DNA of 64,000 bases from Tateyamaria omphalii. GTDB taxonomy: Bacteria; Pseudomonadota; Alphaproteobacteria; Rhodobacterales; Rhodobacteraceae. The notes beneath the pieces were generated by a model. The model was not told the origin of the DNA. It ran no database searches and worked only from the letters and a program-made list of their open reading frames with translations. A program made the position numbers and the translations under genes. Position 1 is the first letter of the stretch. Every line of letters begins with the position of its first letter. The stretch covers positions 191,477 through 255,476 of the forward strand of contig NZ_BMWT01000002.1 of the NCBI RefSeq assembly GCF_014651375.1, written 5' to 3'. Positions 35,895 through 44,768 of this stretch are shown here, in pieces.

Positions 35895-36824
35895 ATGGAT
35901 AAGATTATGCTTCAATATTTTCGGGAAACCGCCACCGGTCACTCCATGACCAATGCCTATCTGCTTTCTGTTCTTAGCTTTTACGCCTATCACCAACCTT
36001 CTGTTGTAAACGGCAAATGGTCTGATGTTCTGAGGGCGCAGATACGAGCGTTGAGTGATCCCGACGACAAGGCCAAACTGGAAACCGTGGAAACGGCTGG
36101 CTCGATCACCTCAATTTTTGACGTCGAAGTCGCCATCATTGCCAACAGCCGCGTGATTTTTGTTGTCTTTCGTGGCAGCGAAAGCAACCGTCAGGATTGG
36201 ATCAACAATATCAATCATCGAATGATGGACGTTCCAACCCACTTGGGCGGCGTTACCAATGTGCGTGTCCACCGCGGGTTCTGGATGTCGCTTAATTCGC
36301 GCTATCCAGAAATCTTCGCAAAGGTGAAGTCACGCCGCAACAACAACCAAAAGGTCTTTTTCGCTGGACACAGTCTTGGTGGGGCACTGGCCACCCTTTG
36401 CGCCTACAGGTTTGCCCGCGCCGAACCAATTCCCGTCGATGGTGTATACACATTTGGCGCACCCCGTGTGGGAAATCACAAGTTCCGGGACGCCTACGAA
36501 CACCATGTGAACGGCCCCACGTTCCGCTGGGTGAACAACAAGGAATTTGCTGCCTATCTTCCGATATCCGACAATTTCGGGGTGGATGAAGTGTACTACC
36601 ATGTCGGTCAGTTGAACTTCATTGAGCCGGATGGGTCTGTCACACTGGATCGCGATGAACACATCCTTGATGCGGTCCCAAGCCTTTCAGTTGTCAAAGA
36701 TCACAAATTGCAAAGAACCTGTCAGGTCCTGCGCAAGCATCTGAGTACGAAAACCCGCCAAAGTCCCACCGACCCCGCACATCTTGTTCACAAGGATCCG
36801 CTGCGGGCCTTGTCGATCATGTAA
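35895..36824 (+). CDS. Lipase, class 3 family
   Basis: 309 residues, alpha/beta-hydrolase of the fungal-lipase type. Catalytic Ser160 is in AGHSLGGALA, with VVFRGS for the oxyanion hole and FGAPRVGN around the acidic residue. There is no signal peptide, so it acts inside the cell or leaves by a non-Sec route. It is divergent from the LuxR solo, which makes quorum control of the lipase a reasonable but unproven idea. Alternative Met5 start is possible. Confidence 0.88.
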   Translation: MDKIMLQYFRETATGHSMTNAYLLSVLSFYAYHQPSVVNGKWSDVLRAQIRALSDPDDKAKLETVETAGSITSIFDVEVAIIANSRVIFVVFRGSESNRQDWINNINHRMMDVPTHLGGVTNVRVHRGFWMSLNSRYPEIFAKVKSRRNNNQKVFFAGHSLGGALATLCAYRFARAEPIPVDGVYTFGAPRVGNHKFRDAYEHHVNGPTFRWVNNKEFAAYLPISDNFGVDEVYYHVGQLNFIEPDGSVTLDRDEHILDAVPSLSVVKDHKLQRTCQVLRKHLSTKTRQSPTDPAHLVHKDPLRALSIM

Positions 36825-37066
36825 ACGGCGTTCCGGTTTTTCGAGCCAGACCTTTCCGAGTTGCAGGATAGGTCTGGCAACGAAATCACAATACGATCCG
36901 CATAGTCGCGACCACTGCCCAAGTGGTTTTCCTGCAGCCGAAACGGCATGCGCGAGATATAATTTGCCATGGCAGAATTCTGCTACCAGCCCGAAGCCGA
37001 CATTGGCTCATCGCATTCGTAGGTCCGCGCCGCGGACAAAGTGAACCTTCAACTAGCGATCCAACC
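36825..37066. other. Intergenic region, left edge of accessory patch
   Basis: 242 bases. No supported gene or RNA was found. The two genes end towards each other here, so terminators are expected. Composition becomes AT-richer to the right. Confidence 0.4.
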
Positions 37067-37609
37067 TCAAGCGTCTAGTTTTTGGGATTTTTGGTTGTCT
37101 AACGCGTTGGCAAAGCGCTCGCAGAAATCTTCGAAACTCTCGTATTTGTTAAAATACATGCTCTTGTATGCAACGGGCTTTGTCTTCGTGGCGACAATCA
37201 AGGCAGGACCATGATCGTGATAGTCCTTGTCAATTTTTGTACCGAGCACATCGTTCAAAAACAGGTAGTCGCTGTCTTCTTCGCCCTTAGTCATTGGAAG
37301 TTGAACTTTGTTGGACCATAGAGCAACCGTTTGAGATGCATGAAAATCTTGGTGTAGCCATCGAACTAAGAGAGTTGCACCAAGCAATAACCCTGAGCCC
37401 AACAACACAGCCCAAAAGAGGTCTTCCAACGCACCTGTGACGATGGTGCCGACGATCACATAAAGTCCGCTAAGTGCAAAAAAGCTAGCGAGCAATAGGA
37501 CAAACGAAAGGGTGAAGGGACCAATCCTGTAGACATAGACGTGCTGCATGCTGGTCTCGTCCAATATTGCTATCCGTAACTTCTGCACCGCATAATTTTT
37601 GTATTTCAA
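37067..37609 (-). CDS. Hypothetical protein with two N-terminal membrane helices
   Basis: 180 residues. Helices at about 33-55 (FTLSFVLLLASFFALSGLYV) and 65-85 (LFWAVLLGSGLLLGATLL) are followed by a soluble C-terminal part (WSNKVQLPMTKGEEDSDYLF). An in-frame Met21 is an alternative start. Not recognised; layout resembles PH-like two-helix membrane domains, which is only a shape resemblance. Codon use is AT-richer than that of the neighbouring core genes, in line with recent transfer. Confidence 0.6.
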   Translation of the reverse strand: MKYKNYAVQKLRIAILDETSMQHVYVYRIGPFTLSFVLLLASFFALSGLYVIVGTIVTGALEDLFWAVLLGSGLLLGATLLVRWLHQDFHASQTVALWSNKVQLPMTKGEEDSDYLFLNDVLGTKIDKDYHDHGPALIVATKTKPVAYKSMYFNKYESFEDFCERFANALDNQKSQKLDA

Positions 37610-37674
37610 GCAATCCGTCTGTCATGTCAATTTGGGCTCTTCCTTACTTCGAAATCGCCTCAGCCGCGCCAAGG

Positions 37675-38868
37675 TCAACCCAGCATTGAATTCCAAACCC
37701 GCCGCCTAACCTCATCGCGGCTTTCATATGCTTCAATCGCTGTTTCCAAATCTTCCGGAGCAAGAGCAGCCTCGCCTTTCGCGTTCTGTGTAATTTGCAT
37801 CGTGTACCATGCCGTCACGCCGCCCTCTGGAGGGTTCTGGAAACGGGGAAACAGAGGCTTGCTACGCTGACCGGATAACCAATAGGACGGCAACTCAGGG
37901 TCGACTACCAACGCGCGCGCCAATCCTACGATATCTGCCATGCCATCCGCGATGGCACTTTCGGCTTGAGCGAGCGTTTTGAAACCGCCTGTGACCATCA
38001 ACGGAATCCTTGTTTTTGCGCGGGCACGACCAGCAAAATCCAAAAAGTATGGGCCGGTACCCGCGCGATCAGACGATGACGCTGCTCCTGGAAAGTAAGT
38101 ACCGCCGCTGATGTCGATTAGGTCGACTCCAGTCTTGTCTACTGCCGCGACAACGTCGAGGGCTTCATCCTCGGCAAATCCACCAACAAGCTGATCCGTG
38201 GCGTTCAATTTGATACCAACCGGAAACTCGGGGCCTACTGCGTCGCGCACCGCACTGATCACTTCAAGCAACAAGCGCATACGATTTTGGAGAGATCCTC
38301 CGTAGTCATCGTCTCGTTTGTTGAACAGCGGCGAGAGAAACTGGTTGAGCAAGAACCCGTGCGCGGCGTGCAATTCAACACCACCGAAGCCGAGTTGTTT
38401 GGCAAGGCGCGCAGTCCGGGCAAATTCGGCGGGCAAGGCATGAATCTCGTCCAACGACATCCCGCCGCAAATCAAGCCAGGAAGGTCAAGCGCGCTTGGA
38501 CCTTTTGGTTTGCTGATCGGGGCGTCCGCCATTGCGCCTGCGTGTCCAAGTTGGAGCCAAAGTTGCGCGTTGTCCGTTGCGCCCGCGTTGGCAAGTCGCA
38601 CCAACTGCTCCCGATCCGAATGGTTGTTCAATACGAGGTTGCCGGGCTTCTCTGCAAAATGGGGCGTGCCTTGGACCTCGCCTATGATCGACAACGCCAA
38701 GCCACCTTTGGCCCACCGCTCGTATAGCGCGATTTGATCATTGGTCGGATTTCCAGCCCCGTCACCAAGAGAGTCGGACATCGCGGACTTAGCGATCCGG
38801 TTCTTCAGCGTAGTGCCACATGGCAGCGAGAGCGGTTGGCTTAACATAGGAAGAAACTCAGTGGTCAT
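37675..38868 (-). CDS. NADH:flavin oxidoreductase, Old Yellow Enzyme family
   Basis: 397 residues with an FMN-binding TIM barrel: GTTLKNRIAKSAMSDSLGDG at the start of the barrel, GGVELHAAHGFLLNQFLSP with the substrate-binding His-Ala-Ala-His, and VTGGFKTLAQAESAI near the phosphate site. This is the 2,4-dienoyl-CoA reductase-like branch without the extra Fe-S domain. It probably reduces activated C=C bonds; substrate unknown. The intergenic stretch to the next gene (38869-39051) contains no supported feature. Confidence 0.88.
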   Translation of the reverse strand: MTTEFLPMLSQPLSLPCGTTLKNRIAKSAMSDSLGDGAGNPTNDQIALYERWAKGGLALSIIGEVQGTPHFAEKPGNLVLNNHSDREQLVRLANAGATDNAQLWLQLGHAGAMADAPISKPKGPSALDLPGLICGGMSLDEIHALPAEFARTARLAKQLGFGGVELHAAHGFLLNQFLSPLFNKRDDDYGGSLQNRMRLLLEVISAVRDAVGPEFPVGIKLNATDQLVGGFAEDEALDVVAAVDKTGVDLIDISGGTYFPGAASSSDRAGTGPYFLDFAGRARAKTRIPLMVTGGFKTLAQAESAIADGMADIVGLARALVVDPELPSYWLSGQRSKPLFPRFQNPPEGGVTAWYTMQITQNAKGEAALAPEDLETAIEAYESRDEVRRRVWNSMLG

Positions 38869-39051
38869 TCGGTTACCCTAGTTCCCACCGCGACAATTGA
38901 AACCGATCATTTGAACAACGCGCAGCATCAGGCAGTTTGGGCTCACTGCTGACCTATGCCGCGCTTGGCTTCAAGGTCACCCCGCAGCCCAAACCGGACA
39001 TTGCCACTTCCGACGAACTGCACATACATGGGGCTTATGCGCCTAACGGCA

Positions 39052-40551
39052 TCAACCATATTCTTTCCAGAACTCGTCGAACTCGTCGTTCTGAATGTCT
39101 GGGGGGAGATCATCCAGAACAGTTCGATCAACGATAGAGTAGCTGCCGATACTAGATTTTACGGTATCCTTGGAAATCCAGTCGTTGACCCAAAGGCTTT
39201 GCGCCTTTTCATCATCGATGAGACGGCACATAGGTTCTTTGCTCAGGAAGCCCAAGTTGTTTGGATAGGCAACCCTTTGTAGCCAGAGTTCCATGTATCC
39301 ATTGTGAGGAATTCTGTTTGTCCTTCGTCCAACGAGAGTGAAAAGGTCGTCTCGGTCGGAGTCCTTAAGATAAAGCATGATCTTGCTAACTGTCGTAGCG
39401 ACCGCCGGAAACACGGCAGGGGTCTTCGCTGCTATATCCAATAGAATAGCAGCTAGCACCGTCGGGTTTTCGATCTTCCAAGCATTCCTTGGCAGGCGCG
39501 CCTCAAGGCGATCCAAAAATTCGCGTATTAGAAACTTAGTGGCTCCAGACCCAGGCTTCTCGGTGCAGAACCTGTGGATCACCAGTAGCTCTTTTTGTAA
39601 GGTCGTTTGTCGTCTCGTTAGCGACAACGCGTCGATTTTATCTTGTTTGACTGCGCCTAGGACGACGTTCGAAGATCGGGACGTCTTTGATGCACCCAAC
39701 TTCATGCCAAAAATGTTCAAACACTCAGAAACAGCTTTGAGGCCCATTGCGCAGTCTGCATCAGAATTGGCAAAAATTCTGAAGTCGTCTCGATACCTCA
39801 AAATCACGATATCCTTTGTGCCCTTAAGCTTCTTGTCGATGTAGGTGTCACAGTACCCAAGCACCAACTCAGCGACGACGTGTGACAGTAATGAAGCTTG
39901 CGGGATTCCGTTTGTTTGCCCCTCTCTGGAGCTTCTGATCAGTTTGTCTAGCTGGTTCCCAAGTAAGTTAAGCTTGCGATGCTTCTTGGCATGCTCTCGG
40001 CCATGCAGTGCCCATGCGATTGCATGCGTGTAAATGGACGGGTAGCAATTCGAAACGTCGGTCAGGCTGACGTGGCTGAATTCGAGTGACAGCTCTAAAG
40101 ATCGTTGTTCGATCAGCTTCCACCAGTTCAGAATTTGCTTCTTCTTGGGCTTGGGGTCTTCATCGATATCAACGACTGGTAACGAGCAACATTCAACTAC
40201 TCCGCCAGAGAAGGCCTTCAATCGATCTTGAACAAACTTCCAATTTTTTTCTGTCGTTAAGACATCCACACACTTTGCGTACAACAGCGGATGCATCAGT
40301 TCGAAGGGTCGCCAGCCAATGTCGCCGTCTTTGTTGTACATCAACACGTAGTTCAAACCCTCAACTTGGTCGGGCTTCCAATCAAAAAGGTCCTTTAGTT
40401 CGATATCTTCTGCTTCGGCTAGCGAATGTTCCAACAAGGGTTGAAAATTGAAGTACGGCGGCAGCTCCATATCAAAATAGGACTTCGTCCTACAAAAATA
40501 GGCTCTAGCTTGCTGCGGGTTCAACTGACTTATCTGAAGTGGTTTTTCCAA
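39052..40551 (-). CDS. Stand-alone reverse transcriptase, defence-associated (unknown-group) type
   Basis: 499 residues from a TTG at 40551; no clear Shine-Dalgarno is seen and an ATG at 40470 would remove residues that look conserved. Polymerase motifs are intact: TDVSNCYPSIY (164-174, catalytic Asp165), TNGIPQAS (213-220) and LRYRDDFRIF (251-260) with YRDD in place of the common YADD. There is no maturase, endonuclease or integrase domain. The last 190 residues (TLQKELLVIHRF, IPHNGYMELWLQRVAY) form a helical domain as in defence RTs of the DRT/UG/Abi group. No retron-like msr/msd could be recognised. It is divergent from a serine recombinase. Family is firm; subclass and antiviral role are inferred. 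Confidence 0.85.
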   Translation of the reverse strand: MEKPLQISQLNPQQARAYFCRTKSYFDMELPPYFNFQPLLEHSLAEAEDIELKDLFDWKPDQVEGLNYVLMYNKDGDIGWRPFELMHPLLYAKCVDVLTTEKNWKFVQDRLKAFSGGVVECCSLPVVDIDEDPKPKKKQILNWWKLIEQRSLELSLEFSHVSLTDVSNCYPSIYTHAIAWALHGREHAKKHRKLNLLGNQLDKLIRSSREGQTNGIPQASLLSHVVAELVLGYCDTYIDKKLKGTKDIVILRYRDDFRIFANSDADCAMGLKAVSECLNIFGMKLGASKTSRSSNVVLGAVKQDKIDALSLTRRQTTLQKELLVIHRFCTEKPGSGATKFLIREFLDRLEARLPRNAWKIENPTVLAAILLDIAAKTPAVFPAVATTVSKIMLYLKDSDRDDLFTLVGRRTNRIPHNGYMELWLQRVAYPNNLGFLSKEPMCRLIDDEKAQSLWVNDWISKDTVKSSIGSYSIVDRTVLDDLPPDIQNDEFDEFWKEYG

Positions 40552-40787
40552 AAAAGAGCTTTCGAAGTGCTATTGCGTTATTGACGGCGCTCGAAAATGA
40601 ACCTCGAACATTCCACACCTTCTCAATGTCGGTGGGATACAGTGAAATCACAAGCCCAACAGCTACCTTCATCGTATGGTGCATAAGTCATAAGTTATGT
40701 ACCATCCTTCGAAACCAGAAAAACAAGCTTGTGGACATGGTGCACAAATCCGGTGCGAATTTAGGCGCGATCTGATAGGTTGAAACC
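40552..40787. promoter_or_regulatory. Divergent region between reverse transcriptase and recombinase genes
   Basis: 236 bases, AT-rich. It must hold both promoters, the candidate recombination site at 40676-40705 and a third half-site at 40737-40747. It is also where a non-coding RNA partner of the reverse transcriptase would be looked for; I see no definite RNA structure. Confidence 0.5.
40676..40705. other. Candidate serine-recombinase crossover site
   Basis: Imperfect inverted repeat: ATGGTGCATAA (40676-40686), eight central bases, TTATGTACCAT (40695-40705); 10 of 11 arm positions match. Total 30 bases, as for resolvase/invertase crossover sites. A third half-site ATGGTGCACAA lies at 40737-40747. 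The recombinase gene starts 82 bases to the right. Confidence 0.55.
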
Positions 40788-41351
40788 ATGTTGATCGGTT
40801 ACGCAAGAGTATCGACCCAAGCGCAAAGCCTCGATCGCCAGATCGGGGCGCTTAATGGCGCTAACGTGGACCGCATCTTCAGCGAAAAGGCCACAGCCAA
40901 GACGATCAAGGGTCGCCCACAGCTCGAAAAAGCTATCGACGCACTCGGTACTGATGATGTCTTTGTGATCGCCGAATGGGATCGGGCTACTCGGTCCATG
41001 ACGGACGGTATTGCAATTATCCAACGTGTGGCCGACCGTGGGGCCACTGTGAAAGTACTGGATAAGCCTTGGCTTGATCTTACCAGTCCAATGGGGAAGG
41101 GTATCCTAGCTTTCCTTTCCGCGCTTGCTGAGGATGAACGCGAACGGCTATCTCGACGAGCGAACGAGGGTAGAGCGGCTGCCAAAGCCCGAGGAGTGAA
41201 ATTCGGGCCAAAGCCAAAGCTCACAGAACATCAACAAGATTTAGCTCTTGAGCGTTTGGTAGCAGGAGACAGTTGCCGCGCAATTGCCAAAGACTTGGGT
41301 GTGGCACATACAACGATTTCTAGGTTGGGGAGATTTCATGGTAAATGCTAG
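40788..41351 (+). CDS. Serine recombinase, resolvase/invertase family
   Basis: 187 residues. The catalytic serine is Ser9 in IGYARVSTQAQSLDRQ; the dimer-helix region contains GKGILAFLSALAEDERERLS, and the C-terminal HTH (about 140-185) reads CRAIAKDLGVAHTTISRLGR. This is the Tn3-resolvase/Hin class of small serine recombinases. No transposase gene accompanies it. It lies beside an inverted-repeat site that could be its substrate and is divergent from the reverse transcriptase. The next gene starts inside its last codons. Confidence 0.93.
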   Translation: MLIGYARVSTQAQSLDRQIGALNGANVDRIFSEKATAKTIKGRPQLEKAIDALGTDDVFVIAEWDRATRSMTDGIAIIQRVADRGATVKVLDKPWLDLTSPMGKGILAFLSALAEDERERLSRRANEGRAAAKARGVKFGPKPKLTEHQQDLALERLVAGDSCRAIAKDLGVAHTTISRLGRFHGKC

Positions 41352-42204
41352 ATTATTGAAAAAGACGGCGGTTACCCTTCTTGCTGCCCTGATCATATCG
41401 AAGCCCACTCTGGCAGACGATTCAATCGTCATTGATGAACTTAACGAGCACAAGTTTCTTTCAGCCATTGTTGCGGATGGTCTTGAGGTAATGATCCACC
41501 ACGAAGTGTGCAATCTTTCAGAAGCATCAAGTGGCTTCCTTTGGAAAAAAGCAGGAATGGGCGTAGATGCATTGAATCAACTGCAACGAGGATTGTGCGC
41601 TAGACGCGTCCAGAACGGTATCCAAAAACTGGATCGCGGACACTCGAAGGTTGTTTTTCAAGATGGCTCCAAAGGCAGCGTTGAAACAATTTTTCAATGT
41701 AACGTTTACTATGGAAGCGATAGCTGTGACACAGACTACATAGGTAAGTCGATATCGAGAGTGACTGAATTCACCTTCTTCCTTACGAAGCCCGACGAAA
41801 ATAATGTGAGAATGGAGACTATTACTGTTGGACGCCAACCCATAGGAGGTGAACAGCATGAGCTATTTATAGAATCTACGAGCGGTGTTCAGAACTTTGC
41901 GTTGACCTTAAACCCAGAAAGCCTCGACTTGGAGCAAGTCCGAGAAATTTTGGGGGAGAATGATGCACTGCAAGTGAACACATTTAGTTTTTTCCGGGAA
42001 AATGGCGATATCGTTGAAAGCCTTCTTTCGGGACAGGTGCCAAGCGAGTCTCCAATTTTGTTTTTTTCCAAACCCGATGGAGACAGCATCGAACATAGAT
42101 CAGAAATAAACTGGCGTATTATCAATGAATTAAGCGATATCATTTCTATTCTCGTGATTAATGAACGGAAAGTAGTGGCGTCCTCAGAGGTACTCTGGAG
42201 GTAG
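41338..42204 (+). CDS. Secreted hypothetical protein in accessory patch
   Basis: 288 residues from the ATG at 41338, which has a GGGGAG nearby and overlaps the recombinase end by 14 bases. A signal peptide (LLAALIISKPTLAD) is followed by a mature part with several cysteines (HHEVCNLSEA, GLCARRV, FQCNVYYGSDSCDTDY), suggesting disulfides. Not recognised. The overlap suggests it is translated from the recombinase transcript. Base composition is AT-rich compared with the core genes. Confidence 0.6.
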   Translation: MVNARLLKKTAVTLLAALIISKPTLADDSIVIDELNEHKFLSAIVADGLEVMIHHEVCNLSEASSGFLWKKAGMGVDALNQLQRGLCARRVQNGIQKLDRGHSKVVFQDGSKGSVETIFQCNVYYGSDSCDTDYIGKSISRVTEFTFFLTKPDENNVRMETITVGRQPIGGEQHELFIESTSGVQNFALTLNPESLDLEQVREILGENDALQVNTFSFFRENGDIVESLLSGQVPSESPILFFSKPDGDSIEHRSEINWRIINELSDIISILVINERKVVASSEVLWR

Positions 42205-42208
42205 CTCG

Positions 42209-42601
42209 ATGATCCGCAATGGGATCAAAGTTTCAGCATTTACTTTTGGCTTCACTGCTGTTGCGGTCTGGCTCTCGGGAGGTCCGTTGTTGTCCGGCGC
42301 GAGCTTGGGTTTGAAGTATGGGCTTACGCTCGGAGGGACGTTGGCGGGAATGTACATGGCAAACGCTATCTACAAGTCAGTTAACGCATCCAGAAAAACG
42401 GCACACATGCTGTACTCTGTCGTCGCATTCTTGATGTTGGCAGCGAGCTGTGCGCTCATTTTATCCTCTCGAATGTACTATCGGAATAAGGAAGCATATG
42501 GCGATCCTGAGATAGTAGTTTACTTTGTTGGTTTGTTTTTTCTGGCAGTGCTCATTTCTGGAATTACATTTTATGGGGGTAAAGCGAGAAATATTTTTTA
42601 A
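42209..42601 (+). CDS. Small membrane protein in accessory patch
   Basis: 130 residues with four hydrophobic segments (AFTFGFTAVAVWLSGG, YGLTLGGTLAGMYMANAIY, LYSVVAFLMLAASCALILSS, VVYFVGLFFLAVLISGITFY). Not recognised. It starts four bases after the secreted protein gene, so they form a unit. Confidence 0.6.
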   Translation: MIRNGIKVSAFTFGFTAVAVWLSGGPLLSGASLGLKYGLTLGGTLAGMYMANAIYKSVNASRKTAHMLYSVVAFLMLAASCALILSSRMYYRNKEAYGDPEIVVYFVGLFFLAVLISGITFYGGKARNIF

Positions 42602-42804
42602 CATAATGAACCTAGTGCGCGCCACTGGCTGTTTCCACCGCCATTGAAACGGTCAGACTTTGCAATTTTGCAGTGTCCGCTTTCTGCGCATGTCGCATGC
42701 TCGTTCCGCAACTGGTGCAACCCTTCCAGACACCATTTTTGGGAACACAGATGTAAAGCTGGGATTCAAACAACAGCTTTGCAAAAAATCACTTTTCAGG
42801 CTTC

Positions 42805-42880
<76 letters not shown>

Positions 42881-42915
42881 GTTAGACGCCTCTTAGCGCA
42901 AGGTTGTTGGGGCCT

Positions 42916-43497
42916 TCAACCCCCTTCTGCAAAACAAGCCTGATTGCCGTTCGACATGTGGTAAATCACGCCCTGCCCGCCGGGCAATGTATCAAAGGCG
43001 GCAGGCTCAAGCCCCAGATAGTGACATCGCAGCATACGCGACGTAATCCCATGCGTGACAACAACGGTAGGCCTGTTCAGCTCTGCCAAGAACGCGCCGG
43101 TGCGCGCATAAATTCCTTCAAGCCCCTCGCCTCCTGGAGCGTGGTCATACCAATCCATACCGTCCGCCTGATCGAATAAGTGCGGAACCTCGGCAGCAAT
43201 CTCAGTACGCAACTTTCCGGTCCAATCGCCCAGCGTTATCTCGACCAGACGCGAATCTTCCTTCGCTGTGCCAACTCTGGTGCCCAGAGCTATGCGCGCC
43301 GTTTCGCGGCACCGCCCCTGCGGACTGATACAATAGCTCCAACCGGCCAGGTCGCGCTTGGCCAGAAGGCGCCCCTGCGTTTCGGCTTGCGCACGCCCAA
43401 GACCGGTCAACGGGCTGTCTTCCGCACCCTGCATGCGCCCCATTCGGTTCCACTCGGTTTCGCCATGGCGCAAGATCAAAAGGTCGGGATACATCAT
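42916..43497 (-). CDS. Histidine phosphatase family protein
   Basis: 193 residues of the phosphoglycerate-mutase superfamily: the phosphohistidine motif LRHGETEWNRMGRMQG at the N-terminus and VVTHGITSRMLR for the second catalytic His. No signal peptide. It may be a metabolite phosphatase; the substrate is unknown. It follows the LysR gene on the same strand with a nine-base gap. Confidence 0.9.
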   Translation of the reverse strand: MMYPDLLILRHGETEWNRMGRMQGAEDSPLTGLGRAQAETQGRLLAKRDLAGWSYCISPQGRCRETARIALGTRVGTAKEDSRLVEITLGDWTGKLRTEIAAEVPHLFDQADGMDWYDHAPGGEGLEGIYARTGAFLAELNRPTVVVTHGITSRMLRCHYLGLEPAAFDTLPGGQGVIYHMSNGNQACFAEGG

Positions 43498-43506
43498 TTG
43501 CCCCGG

Positions 43507-44313
43507 CTACCCGTGCAGACGAGTCATCACAAGAGGCAACACGTCCTCAACAACCGATCGGATGGCAGGCGCATGCCTGCTGCGTGGATGAAGCATGTAC
43601 CACAAGGGACGTGAACGCGGTTTCGCTTGTGTCAAAGGCAAACCCTTGGTCATGCACATTGGCAGCCAAGCCTTGCCCAACCCCTGGCGCACAGCTGCAT
43701 GCGCCGCGTCTATATCCGAAATCCGTAGCCCAACCGCGCCAGCCTCGGCTTCGGTCCACTGGGCTTGGGGCAAATGCGCGACCTCATCCACGTACCCTAC
43801 CCAATCACCACGACCTGCCACCGCAAACGGCACGTCACATATCTTGCGCGCCACGGCCTCACCCTCGTCTCGCGGCTGCGCCATTCGCAAAGCGATATCT
43901 GCCTCGCCATGCATCAGGCGCAAATTGGAATGGTCCGACAGCAAGGACAGCCGGATATTGGGGCTGGTTTCTGGCCAGCCTCCAACAACAGGCAGCACAG
44001 CAGTTTGAATGATCCACGGCACCGCTGTGATGGCAACCGATCCTGTCGGCCATCCCCGACCAGACAATGCATTGGCGGCCGCCGCGGCCTCTGCCTGCAT
44101 ACGGTCAATATGCGACAGCAACAGGTCCCCCTCTCCCGTGACGCCTGCCTCAGATCCGCGCCACAGCACATGACCCGTCACCTGTTCCAACCTGCGCACA
44201 CGGCGCGCAATTGTGGTTTCATGCTGCCCCGTTGCATGGGCCGCCCTTGCAAAACTACCCGCGCGGGCAACAGCTTGAAATGTTCGAAGGTCGCCCCAAT
44301 CCCAATCCTGCAT
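43507..44313 (-). CDS. LysR-family transcriptional regulator
   Basis: 268 residues. The N-terminal winged HTH is clear (LRTFQAVARAGSFARAAHAT, then HETTIARRVRRLEQVTGHVL), with a shorter than usual effector domain. It is divergent from the YciI-like gene 85 bases away, the usual layout for a LysR regulator and its target, and co-directional with the phosphatase downstream. Confidence 0.88.
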   Translation of the reverse strand: MQDWDWGDLRTFQAVARAGSFARAAHATGQHETTIARRVRRLEQVTGHVLWRGSEAGVTGEGDLLLSHIDRMQAEAAAAANALSGRGWPTGSVAITAVPWIIQTAVLPVVGGWPETSPNIRLSLLSDHSNLRLMHGEADIALRMAQPRDEGEAVARKICDVPFAVAGRGDWVGYVDEVAHLPQAQWTEAEAGAVGLRISDIDAAHAAVRQGLGKAWLPMCMTKGLPLTQAKPRSRPLWYMLHPRSRHAPAIRSVVEDVLPLVMTRLHG

Positions 44314-44398
44314 TTTTGCAGCCCACTACCCCAATCACATACATTCACACTGGAATTTTGCAGGTTGATACTGGTCCTGACAACAGTGGAGCCCAAAA

Positions 44399-44701
44399 AT
44401 GCCCTACCTCATCCTTCTTGAAGATGCCCCCGACCACGACCACGTGCGGGCGCAACACATGGCGGATCACCTCGCCTTTTTGACAGCGCACGCACATGCC
44501 ATTCAATGTGCAGGCCCCTTGTTTGAGCATGAGAGCGGAGCGGGCGGCGCATGGATTGCAACAGTCAATTCCGAAACAGAAGCGCGTGCACTGGTCGAAG
44601 CAGACCCGTTCTGGCCCACCGGCTTGCGCCAATCTGTTCGCATCCTGCGATGGCACTATGTCTTCGCCGATGGTGCCGCCATACAGCCAAGGGCGGTCTG
44701 A
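44399..44701 (+). CDS. YciI-like protein
   Basis: 100 residues of the YCII-related ferredoxin-like fold: MPYLILLEDAPDHDHVRAQH with the conserved His-Asp pair, HLAFLTAHA, and EARALVEADPFW. Members include small dehalogenases and enzymes of unknown function. It is divergent from the LysR gene and is its likely target. Confidence 0.82.
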   Translation: MPYLILLEDAPDHDHVRAQHMADHLAFLTAHAHAIQCAGPLFEHESGAGGAWIATVNSETEARALVEADPFWPTGLRQSVRILRWHYVFADGAAIQPRAV

Positions 44702-44768
44702 CTCGCCGCAACTGAATTCTACCGAAAAACAGGTCGTGAAAGATCAACTACACCCAAGAAAGGTGGGA

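Noticed and set aside
36788..36970. 60-residue frame opposite the lipase 3' end
   Set aside because: Overlaps the lipase gene and has no ribosome-binding site.
38937..39137. 66-residue frame between the OYE and reverse transcriptase genes
   Set aside because: It runs into the reverse transcriptase 3' end, has no RBS and no recognisable similarity; perhaps a remnant, but unsupported.
40539..40775. 78-residue frame on the plus strand before the recombinase
   Set aside because: It overlaps the reverse transcriptase 5' end and the promoter region, has no RBS and no recognisable features.
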